64,000 nucleotides of DNA from JBAYOE01 sp050950065 (lineage in GTDB: Bacteria; Spirochaetota; Spirochaetia; Sphaerochaetales; Sphaerochaetaceae): assembly GCA_050950065.1 (NCBI GenBank), contig JBMNGX010000002.1, positions 372,001 through 436,000 on the forward strand, read 5' to 3'. Position 1 is the stretch's first letter; each line of letters begins with the position of its first letter. Shown piece after piece: positions 7,752 through 15,631 of this stretch. A model generated the notes under the pieces. That model was not told where the DNA came from. It ran no database searches and saw only the letters and a program-made list of their open reading frames with translations. Made by a program: the position numbers and the translations under genes.

Positions 7752-7780
7752 AAATTATCACTTAGATTGCTCTTTGTCAA
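7752..7780 (-). promoter_or_regulatory. tRNA-Val copy 2 promoter
   Basis: TTGACA (7775-7780), 17-nt spacer, TAATTT (7752-7757), about 20 nt before the tRNA 5' end. Same spacing and hexamers as at copy 1. It lies in the short gap after the guaB stop. Confidence 0.8.
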
Positions 7781-7795
7781 TAGATTTAAGGAAAG

Positions 7796-9307
7796 TTAGT
7801 TGTTTGAATAGGTGCGATCATCTTTGACTACAACGTCGTGTGCACCCCCTTCAACAATGCTAGTTGCTGAAACTACTGTTAACTTTGCATTTTCTTTTAA
7901 AGTTGCAATATTTAAAGCTCCACAGTTACACATTGTAGATCTAACTTTCTCTAAAGTTGTGTGTACATTATCTTTTAAGAGGTCCCGCATAGGGGACATA
8001 TGAATCTACCCCCTCTTCAAAAGCCAACTCTTTAGCTTCCTCTCCACTGTAACGTTGCCAGTTACGAGCTCTGATGAGATCCTTCGCCCCAATACTCTTT
8101 CATATAATTCCCATTAACTAAAACTCGATCGCTAGGAGATTCATCAAAGCGGGCAAAATAGCGACCCAACATCACAAAATCGGCCCCCATAGCTAAAGCT
8201 AAGGTTATATGGTGATCGTGGACAATCCCCCCATCACTACAAATTGGGATGTAAATGCCACTTTCTTTAAAGTATTTATCGCGCTCTTGGGCAACTTCAA
8301 TTAAAGCTGAAGCTTGACCACGCCCTATTCCTTTAGTCTCTCGGGTGATACAAATAGAGCCCCCTCCAATGCCAACTTTAATAAAATCGGCACCACTGTC
8401 GGCTAAAAAGCGAAACCCTTCAGCATCAACAACGTTCCCTCCCCCAATTAAAACTTCATCCTTGTAAGTTTTTTTAACGTACTCGAGTACCTCTTTTTGG
8501 TATTCGGTGAATCCTTCAGAGCTATCGATACTTAAAACATCGACCCCTGAATCTACTAAAGCAGGGACTCTCTCTAAATAGTCGTGGGTGTTAATACCTG
8601 CTCCCACTAAATACCTTTTATCTTTATCGTGAAGCTCTAGGGGGTTTGCCTTGTGTGAGTCGTAGTCTTTTCTAAAGACCAAAGAGACTAAGTTCCCCTT
8701 TTTATCAACAATAGGAAGTGTGTTTAACTTATAGTCCCAGATCATATCGTTAGCTTCAGTTAAAGTTAATCGATTCACTTCCATAAATTAATTTATCTAA
8801 GGGAGTCATAAAAGATGATACTAACTCACTACCTGTCATCCTGTGCACCCTGTAATCACGACTAGTTACAATACCAACTAACTTCCCATTAGCTTTCCCA
8901 TCTTCAGTAACAGCAACAGTTGAGTGTCCTGTTTTTTCTTTTAAAGCGATAAGATCATTAAGGCTTTGATCAGGTTTAATATTTGAGTCACTAGTTACAA
9001 AACCAGCTTTATGAGTTTTAACCTTTCTAACCATCTCAGCTTGAGAAGCAATAGATTGAGATGAATAAATAAAAGATAATCCCCCCTCTTTAGCTAATGC
9101 TATGGCTAACTTGTCATCACTAACAGATTGCATTACAGCTGAAACTAATGGGATATTAATTTCTATACGAGGTTTTTCTCCTTTTTTAAACTTCACTAAA
9201 GGGGTTTTTAAATCAACATTTTTGGGAATGCATCCTTTAGATGAGTAGCGAGGTATGAGTAAATATTCATTAAATGTCCTTGATGGACTCTCTATATAAG
9301 TTGCCAT
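7796..9307 (-). pseudogene. guaB: IMP dehydrogenase, interrupted by three frameshifts
   Basis: IMP dehydrogenase converts IMP to XMP, the committed step of GMP synthesis. The whole length is recognisable across three frames: residues from MATYIESPSRTFNEYLLIP (ATG 9307, SD GGAGGG) through the CBS insert to MTPLDKLIYGSES; then LTLTEANDMIWDYKLNTLPI, the GIGGGSICITRETKGIGRGQ active-site loop with catalytic Cys, and KEYWGEGS; then RARNWQRY...VPYAG and KDNVHTTLEKVRSTMCNCGA to the end. Single-base insertions would explain all breaks: near 8775 (SES/LTLT), near 8073 (GEGS/RARNW, followed by a TAA) and near 7987 (AAAA instead of AAA). Codons on either side are otherwise well conserved, so inactivation is recent, unless the local sequence is poor. 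Confidence 0.85.
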
Positions 9308-9325
9308 ATTTCCCTCCGTGTGGCT

Positions 9326-9354
9326 AATATGCATTACCAATTAATTAAATTCAA
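9326..9354 (-). promoter_or_regulatory. guaB promoter
   Basis: TTGAAT (9349-9354), 17-nt spacer, CATATT (9326-9331) on the minus strand, about 18 nt before the guaB ATG and followed by the SD GGAGGG. Confidence 0.5.
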
Positions 9355-9434
9355 CACTATTGAGTGTTTTGGGCTTGAGTTTATTACCAAATGGGGCAAA
9401 CATTAATAGATGTAAGATTAATAGGATAAAAAAT

Positions 9435-11312
9435 TTGAGTAACGGTGCAACAACCTTTACTAAAAGGTTAAATCAAAACATCAAGGAGTTAGAAACTCTC
9501 TATAGCTCTTTATACGATAAAAAAAGCTTTGAAAAGCTCTTAGCTTTGTTGAAAAAAAGAAATAAAGAGCGCAAAGAGTATTTAATTGAACTTGATAACC
9601 AAAGAGTAAAAGATCCCACTTGGTACCAAAAAGAGGCAATGGTGGGGATGATGCTCTATACAGAGCACTTTAGCTCTAATTTTAAAAACATGGTTGAGCA
9701 TCTTGATTACTTAAATCAACTAGGAATCTCTTTAATTCATGTTATGCCCCCCTATAAAATGCCAAAACTTTTAAATGATGGAGGGTATGCTGTTAGCAGT
9801 TTTATCAACATCGATGAGAGATTTGGATCTGATGAAGATTTTGATAACTTCACAAAATCTTGTCACGATTTAAATATCTCAGTGTGTGCCGATTTTGTTT
9901 TAAATCACACCAGTGATGAGCATCAGTGGGCACTTAAAGCAAAGGAGGGAGATCCACATTACAAAGAGTACTACTACATCTTTAAAGATCGAAAAGTGGT
10001 GGAAGAGTATGAAAAACATGCTCATGAGGTCTTTCCAGTTTTAGCTCCAGGAAACTTTTCTTTCAATGCTCAAATGGAGAGTTGGGTCTTAACAACATTT
10101 AACCACTACCAGTGGGATTTAAATTATAAAAACTACAATCTTTTTTTAGAGATGGTTGATGCACTTTTAATTATGGCCAACCGCGGTGTTGATGTCTTTA
10201 GATTCGATGCAATTCCCTACATATGGAAAGAGTGGGGAACAAATTCACGTAACCTTCCTGAAGTTTTTACCATAGTGAGACTTTTACGATTAGCTTTAGA
10301 GGTTTCTTGCCCTGCAACAATTATTATGGGTGAAGTGGTTATGGCCCCTAAAGAGGTGTTCCCCTACTTTGGAACTGAAGATAAACCACTTTGCCATCTT
10401 TTATACAACGTGACAGGGATGGTTGAACTGTGGAATGCTTTAGCTACTCGTGATACTCGCATGCTAGCTTACCAAATAGACTCTCTTCCTTCTGATAGCC
10501 CCACCTCTAGCAGCTGGATTAACTATGTGCGATGCCACGACGATATTGGGTGGGGTTTTAATGAACATGTTGCTGCCTCTTTAGGTTTTGACCCATTTTT
10601 ACATAAAAGGTTTTTAATCTCATTCTACTTAGGCTCTTTTGAAAACTCTTTTAGTAGAGGACAGTTATATGAAGCTGATCCAAAAACATTAGATGCTCGT
10701 ATCTGTGGCACTTGTGCCTCACTATGTGGTTTGGAAAAAGCCATTGCTGAACGTGATGAGTACCAAGTTGAACTAGCTATTAAAAGGATTGTACTTTTAC
10801 ACGCTTTTAGTTTTGTCACTAACGGTATTCCAATGCTTTACAGCGGGGATGAAATTGGGATGTTAAACAACTACTCTTACATTCACGATGTTCATAAAGG
10901 ACGCGATTCACGCAACTTACACCGTCAAGATTTTGATTGGATTAGTGCTGCTAAGATTGATGATTTATCACTAAATTCTTCAATAATATTTAACAAACTG
11001 AAAAGGTTGATAACTATTAAAAAAGGAGATGCTCTTTTAGGGTCTGCAAACAACCTAAGTTCCCTTAACACTTCAGATATTTCAGTAATAAGTTTATTAT
11101 CTCAACCTAAAAAACCTTTAGATAACCAAGTAATAGTAATAATTGCCAATTTCAGTGAATATCAAAAAAAGATAACAATTGATTCAGATGATCTTCAACA
11201 TCTCTTACAACAAAACTTTAGTGACTTAGTGCAAGGAAAAGAGGTGCGCTTAGTTGGAGAGGAAATTTTAGTTGGACCTTATGAAATTCTCATTCTAAAA
11301 AGCCATCAGTAA
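9435..11312 (+). CDS. Amylosucrase-like GH13 glucosyltransferase
   Basis: About 625 residues, the usual amylosucrase length. Amylosucrase (GH13) splits sucrose and builds alpha-1,4-glucan. Sequence landmarks in order: LNQLGISLIHVMPPYK, DGGYAVSSFINIDERFG, DFVLNHTSDEHQWA, YYYIFKDR and PGNFSF, typical of the amylosucrase branch. The catalytic nucleophile is in GVDVFRFDAIP, the acid/base Glu in IIMGEVVMAP, the transition-state Asp in YVRCHDDIGWGF, and GIPMLYSGDEIG is near the end. A C-terminal beta domain follows. I chose TTG at 9435 because AGGA lies 8 nt upstream; an in-frame TTG at 9360 would add 25 unconvincing residues and has no SD. It is divergent from guaB. Sucrose use is inferred from the family; related GH13 enzymes hydrolyse instead. 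Confidence 0.85.
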   Translation: MSNGATTFTKRLNQNIKELETLYSSLYDKKSFEKLLALLKKRNKERKEYLIELDNQRVKDPTWYQKEAMVGMMLYTEHFSSNFKNMVEHLDYLNQLGISLIHVMPPYKMPKLLNDGGYAVSSFINIDERFGSDEDFDNFTKSCHDLNISVCADFVLNHTSDEHQWALKAKEGDPHYKEYYYIFKDRKVVEEYEKHAHEVFPVLAPGNFSFNAQMESWVLTTFNHYQWDLNYKNYNLFLEMVDALLIMANRGVDVFRFDAIPYIWKEWGTNSRNLPEVFTIVRLLRLALEVSCPATIIMGEVVMAPKEVFPYFGTEDKPLCHLLYNVTGMVELWNALATRDTRMLAYQIDSLPSDSPTSSSWINYVRCHDDIGWGFNEHVAASLGFDPFLHKRFLISFYLGSFENSFSRGQLYEADPKTLDARICGTCASLCGLEKAIAERDEYQVELAIKRIVLLHAFSFVTNGIPMLYSGDEIGMLNNYSYIHDVHKGRDSRNLHRQDFDWISAAKIDDLSLNSSIIFNKLKRLITIKKGDALLGSANNLSSLNTSDISVISLLSQPKKPLDNQVIVIIANFSEYQKKITIDSDDLQHLLQQNFSDLVQGKEVRLVGEEILVGPYEILILKSHQ

Positions 11313-11321
11313 GAGAAACTA

Positions 11322-11375
11322 TTGACTTTAAGGGGGTTAAAAGGTAGATTATATATGAACATATAATCATATATA
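11322..11375 (+). promoter_or_regulatory. Metal-ATPase promoter with ArsR/SmtB-type operator
   Basis: TTGACT (11322-11327), 17-nt spacer, TAGATT (11345-11350). An imperfect AT-rich dyad follows at 11350-11375, with core TATATGA-8 nt-TCATATA (11352-11373) and two further pairing bases on each side. This 7-8-7 arrangement with TGAAC...TCA is the classic operator of ArsR/SmtB zinc sensors. It covers the transcription start, so a bound repressor would block initiation. Confidence 0.7.
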
Positions 11376-11393
11376 GATAGTTTGGAGAACCTG

Positions 11394-13457
11394 ATGGCTA
11401 ATAAAGGAACTTACAATTTAACAGGTGTTGACTGTGCAACATGTGCAATAAAAATAGAGGACCAAATCAAAAAAATGGATGGAGTTGGTTCATCTAAAAT
11501 AGATTTAGTTAACAACCGTCTTGAAATCATCTCAACTAAAGAGTTGGATGCCTCATTTGTTTCTCAATTAAAAGAAGTTATAAAAAAACAAGAACCTAAT
11601 GCCCATTTGGTTACTAAAAAAGATAAAGAAGAGCATCACCACCATCACGCTAACGCTACTTTGGTCTCTTTAATAAGGTTGATTGTCGCTTTAGCTTTAT
11701 ACGCTGGTGGATATTTTGTAAATAGCAATCTCTTTATAATTGCCTATGTAGTTAGTGGTTATGATGTTTTGTGTCGGGCACTACGCAACCTTTTTAAAGG
11801 ACAACTTTTTGATGAACACTTTTTAATGAGCATAGCCACTTTAGGAGCTTTAGGAATTGGTGATGTTGCTGAAGCTGTTGCTGTTATGATCTTTTATCAA
11901 AGTGGTGAGTATTTACAAGATCTAGCTGTGAATCACTCTCGCAAATCGATAGCCAACTTAATAGATTTAAAAATACCAACTGCCACTGTTGTTGATGGTG
12001 ATAATCTAACAGTTGTTGAAGTTGAAAAAATTAAAGTTGGCGATAAACTTTTAATAGCCTCTGGAGAGAAGATTGCAGTAGATGGATTAGTTGTTAGTGG
12101 TTCTACTCAATTGGATACCAGTGCAATTAGTGGAGAATCTTTATATCTAGAGATTAACCAAGGAGATAAAGTAATTAGTGGATCAGTTAATAAAGGATCT
12201 CCTATTTACGTTGTTGCTGAAAAAACATATGAAGATTCAACAGTGGCAACTATCTTAAAATTGGTAGAAGAGTCTGCAATGAATAAAGCTAAAAGCGAAC
12301 GCTTTATTACCCAATTTGCCCGTTACTACACCCCTATTGTTGTTGCTTTAGCCCTTTTAATCACAATAGTTGGACCAATAGTAACCTCTCAAAGCTTTAA
12401 CAGTTGGTTTTACCGTGCATTAATATTTTTAGTTATTTCGTGTCCATGTGCTTTAGTTATCTCAATTCCCCTAGGATTCTTTGGTGGAATTGGGGGATTA
12501 AGTAGAGATGGGGTTTTAGTTAAAGGGGGAACCTTTTTACAAAGTTTAGCCGCTGTTAAAAGTGTAATTTTTGATAAAACAGGTACTTTAACTGAAGGGA
12601 AGTTTTCTGTTGAAAAAGTTGTACCTCTAAATGATAAATATACAAAAGAACAAATCCTTTCTTATGCAGCTTCTTTAGAATCTTTTTCTAAACACCCCAT
12701 TGGTCAAGCAATAGTTAGTTCAACTAATCAAAAATTCCCTTTAGCAACCGATGTACAAGAATATGGGGGCTTTGGTCTTAAAGGTGTTGTTGAGGGTTTA
12801 GATGTTGTAGTTGGATCGCTACGTTTTATTGAACAAGAAATTGGAATTACAAACTTTCAAAGTAGTGCCACCGAAGTCTTTATTGCTATCAATAAAGAAC
12901 TTGCTGGCCACATTGTCCTTAAAGATAAAATAAAAGAGGCAACTAGTGGTGCTATTAAAGATTTAAAGTCTGCTAGAGTTAAAAATATTAAAATCCTTTC
13001 AGGTGATAACGAAGTTTCAGTTAAAGAGGTTGCCTCATCCATTGGTGTTAATGAGTATTACCACTCCCTTTTACCTCAAGATAAGGTTGCCAAAGTTGAA
13101 AAAGAGAGTCTACGCCCATTAGCTTTTGTGGGAGATGGGATTAACGATGCACCAGTGTTAGCTCTTAGTGATGTTGGAATAGCAATGGGGGGTATTGGTA
13201 GTGATGCTGCTATTGAAGCTGCCGATGTGATTATCATGAAAGATGATTTAACAAAAGTTGCCTCTACCATTAAACACTCTCGTCGTACAATGGCCATTAT
13301 TAAGCAAAATATTGTGTTGGCTATTGGGGTTAAAGTTATTGTGATGATCTTAGGTATTTTCAACATTGCCACGATGTGGATGGCTATATTTGCCGACACT
13401 GGAGTTGCCCTTTTAGCTGTTGCAAACTCCCTAAGAGCCCTAAGGGTTAAAAAGTAG
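11394..13457 (+). CDS. zntA: Zn/Cd/Pb-exporting P1B-type ATPase
   Basis: A 687-residue heavy-metal efflux ATPase. The N-terminal HMA domain has a CxxC metal site (GVDCATCAIK, residues 14-17), followed by a His-rich linker (EEHHHHHA). Then come the membrane domain with the metal-binding CPC in SCPCALVISIP (about residue 349), the phosphorylation motif DKTGTLTEG (about 393), the SKHPIG nucleotide-binding motif and GDGINDAPVLALSDVGIAMG. CPC with a single HMA and a His linker fits P1B-2 (Zn/Cd/Pb) pumps. The ATG at 11394 has GGAG 7 nt upstream and is preferred to an earlier TTG. The operator suggests metal-induced derepression, probably through an unlinked SmtB-type sensor such as the one at 55692-55991. 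Confidence 0.9.
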   Translation: MANKGTYNLTGVDCATCAIKIEDQIKKMDGVGSSKIDLVNNRLEIISTKELDASFVSQLKEVIKKQEPNAHLVTKKDKEEHHHHHANATLVSLIRLIVALALYAGGYFVNSNLFIIAYVVSGYDVLCRALRNLFKGQLFDEHFLMSIATLGALGIGDVAEAVAVMIFYQSGEYLQDLAVNHSRKSIANLIDLKIPTATVVDGDNLTVVEVEKIKVGDKLLIASGEKIAVDGLVVSGSTQLDTSAISGESLYLEINQGDKVISGSVNKGSPIYVVAEKTYEDSTVATILKLVEESAMNKAKSERFITQFARYYTPIVVALALLITIVGPIVTSQSFNSWFYRALIFLVISCPCALVISIPLGFFGGIGGLSRDGVLVKGGTFLQSLAAVKSVIFDKTGTLTEGKFSVEKVVPLNDKYTKEQILSYAASLESFSKHPIGQAIVSSTNQKFPLATDVQEYGGFGLKGVVEGLDVVVGSLRFIEQEIGITNFQSSATEVFIAINKELAGHIVLKDKIKEATSGAIKDLKSARVKNIKILSGDNEVSVKEVASSIGVNEYYHSLLPQDKVAKVEKESLRPLAFVGDGINDAPVLALSDVGIAMGGIGSDAAIEAADVIIMKDDLTKVASTIKHSRRTMAIIKQNIVLAIGVKVIVMILGIFNIATMWMAIFADTGVALLAVANSLRALRVKK

Positions 13458-13520
13458 AGCTCTCATCTTTATACAAATCCCACTTTATGGTATCTTAGTT
13501 AAGAAATTAAGGAGTATAGT

Positions 13521-15545
13521 GTGGATGATTCACTGATTCGCAATATTGGGATTATGGCCCATATTGATGCTGGTAAGACTACAACAACAGAGAGAATCCT
13601 TTTTTATACAGGGGAAAACTACCGCATTGGGGAAGTTGACGATGGACAAGCCTCAATGGATTATTTGGAACAAGAGCAAGATCGGGGAATCACTATTACC
13701 AGTGCTGCCACTACTTGCTATTGGAAAAAACACCAAATAAATATTATTGATACCCCAGGGCACGTCGACTTTACAGCTGAAGTTGAAAGGTCGCTTCGTG
13801 TATTGGATGGATCAGTTGCAGTTGTCTGCGGTGTCAGTGGAGTTGAACCGCAAACTGAAACCGTATGGCGTCAAGCAGACAACTACAAAGTTCCTCGTAT
13901 TATCTTTATCAACAAGATGGATCGCTTAGGGGCCGATTTTTATAGAGTTTTAGAAGAGATTAAAAAGTCTTTTAAAATTAAGGCAGTACCTTTGTACCTC
14001 CCAATAGGTTCAGAAGCTGACTTTAAAGGTATTATTGATGTTATTGAGAACAAAATGATCACCTTTAGCCCCACCGACAAAGGCTCTACGATGAGTTTTG
14101 AAGATCTTGATGGGGAAAACCAAACTCTTAGGGATCAATATTACGAACTACTTGTTGATGCTGTAGCCTCCTATTCAGATGAGATTACTGAACTCTATTT
14201 TTCACAAAAACCAATTGAGCGCTCTTTAATCATTAAAGTTTTAAGAGAAGCAACTATTAAAAGAGAGTTGGTTCCCGTTTTTGTGGGAGCTTCACTTAAA
14301 AATATTGGCGTTCAACCGCTGTTAGATGGAATTGTTGATCTTCTTCCCTCCCCTTTAGAGATCCCCCCAATTAAAGGAATTAGTAGAAAAACTGAAGAGG
14401 AGGTTTTAGTTAGCCACGATCACAACGGTCCCCCTTTAGCACTTATATTTAAAATACAACATGAAAAAGAGGCAGGAACACTTTGCTATGTGCGTCTTTA
14501 CTCTGGATCGTTAAAAAAAGGGACTCAAGTTTACAACATCACCAAACGTAAAAGAGAAAGAATTAACCGCATTGTTCGAATGCATGCTAACCGCCAAGAG
14601 GCAACTGATAAATTAACTAGTGGCGATATTGGGGTAATTATTGGTTTTAAAGATGTTCAAACTGGAGATACAATAGGATCTGAAGGTTCTCAAATTCTTT
14701 TAGAAGAGATTAAATTCCCAGAACCTGTTATCTCAATTGCCATTGAGAGTAAAACCTTAAGCGATCAAGCAAAGCTAAAAAGTGCTTTAGCTATCTTAAG
14801 CCAAGAAGATCCCACATTCTTTTGGAAAGAGGATTTAGATACAGGTCAGTTAGTCATTAGTGGAATGGGAGAGCTCCATTTAGATGTTTTAGTTACTAAG
14901 TTAACTAAAGAGATGAAAGTAGAAGCTCGAGTTGGTAAAGCTCAAGTTACTTATCGTGAATCAATTACTAAAGAAATTACTTTAAGTGAACAATACGATA
15001 AAGTATTGGCCAATAAAGAGAACTTTGCTGAAGTTACTTTAAAACTAAAACCATTAAGTAGTGGTTCTGGCACCCCAATAATCTCAAATGTGGGTCCAAG
15101 TGATTTACCCAAAGAATTCATCGAGGCAATTAAAAGGGGAATCAGTAACTCAATTCAAAGTGGTATTAAGTTAGGATATGAGGTGATCGATGTTGAAACA
15201 ACAATAGAGAGTGTCACCTACAACGAATTGACAGCTAGTGAATTTGCTTTTGAAGCAGCTGGAGCACTCTGTTTTGAAAAGTGTGCTTTAGAGGCAAATC
15301 CAATCTTGTTAGAACCGATAATGGAAGTCGATATCATAGTTCCATCACAATATGTTGGAGATGTTATGGCATCTTTAACTAGTCGTAATGGAGTTATTAA
15401 CAGCTTAGAGAGTAGAACCTTAGCTGATCACATCAGTGCTCAAGCACCTTTAGCTCAACTTTTTGGGTACTCAACTGCACTAAGAAGCTCTACTCAAGGC
15501 AGGGGAACATTCACAATGGAGTTCTCCCACTTTGCTGAAGTTTAG
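13521..15545 (+). CDS. EF-G paralogue of the EFG2/recycling type
   Basis: A 674-residue translational GTPase; GTG start with AAGGAG upstream. GTPase motifs are intact: AHIDAGKTTTTE (G1), DRGITI (G2), DTPGHVDF (G3), NKMDRLGAD (G4) and VGASL (G5). Domains II, III, IV and V follow. In domain IV, the SGGxGQYG segment of translocating EF-G is missing; the sequence there (about residues 490-500) reads DKVLANKENFAEV. The same change is seen in mitochondrial EFG2 and in spirochaete spdEFG2, which act with RRF in ribosome recycling rather than in translocation. From that I infer a recycling role and that the canonical elongation EF-G lies elsewhere. It is followed directly by a second EF-G-like gene with its own promoter. 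Confidence 0.88.
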   Translation: MDDSLIRNIGIMAHIDAGKTTTTERILFYTGENYRIGEVDDGQASMDYLEQEQDRGITITSAATTCYWKKHQINIIDTPGHVDFTAEVERSLRVLDGSVAVVCGVSGVEPQTETVWRQADNYKVPRIIFINKMDRLGADFYRVLEEIKKSFKIKAVPLYLPIGSEADFKGIIDVIENKMITFSPTDKGSTMSFEDLDGENQTLRDQYYELLVDAVASYSDEITELYFSQKPIERSLIIKVLREATIKRELVPVFVGASLKNIGVQPLLDGIVDLLPSPLEIPPIKGISRKTEEEVLVSHDHNGPPLALIFKIQHEKEAGTLCYVRLYSGSLKKGTQVYNITKRKRERINRIVRMHANRQEATDKLTSGDIGVIIGFKDVQTGDTIGSEGSQILLEEIKFPEPVISIAIESKTLSDQAKLKSALAILSQEDPTFFWKEDLDTGQLVISGMGELHLDVLVTKLTKEMKVEARVGKAQVTYRESITKEITLSEQYDKVLANKENFAEVTLKLKPLSSGSGTPIISNVGPSDLPKEFIEAIKRGISNSIQSGIKLGYEVIDVETTIESVTYNELTASEFAFEAAGALCFEKCALEANPILLEPIMEVDIIVPSQYVGDVMASLTSRNGVINSLESRTLADHISAQAPLAQLFGYSTALRSSTQGRGTFTMEFSHFAEV

Positions 15546-15566
15546 CAATCGATTTTTAATTATCGT

Positions 15567-15595
15567 TTGACATAATTTAAGAACGACTCTACTAT
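15567..15595 (+). promoter_or_regulatory. Promoter of the second EF-G-like gene
   Basis: TTGACA (15567-15572), 17-nt spacer, TACTAT (15590-15595), 36 nt before the ATG, followed by the strong SD AGGAGG. The two EF-G paralogues can therefore be expressed separately. Confidence 0.75.
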
Positions 15596-15631
15596 ATTTT
15601 TTGAGTCTATTGCCAATTCATAGGAGGAATT

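Larger units (their letters stand above)
7623..7784. repeat. Direct repeat copy 2: tRNA-Val unit next to guaB
   Basis: Partner of 3794-3952. The terminator hairpin of this copy is cut: on the minus strand AGTGGA-GATA-TCTACT can still pair over 6 bp, but the outer stem and the T-tract are replaced by guaB remnant sequence from 7622 downward. That break marks the recombination junction. Confidence 0.85.

Noticed and set aside
8756..8784. Programmed frameshift or two overlapping functional genes in guaB
   Set aside because: No slippery heptamer, and two further frameshifts break the same gene, so a disrupted gene is simpler.
13076..13399. 107-codon minus-strand ORF in the metal ATPase
   Set aside because: Lies fully within the conserved catalytic region of the ATPase; codon pattern belongs to the ATPase.
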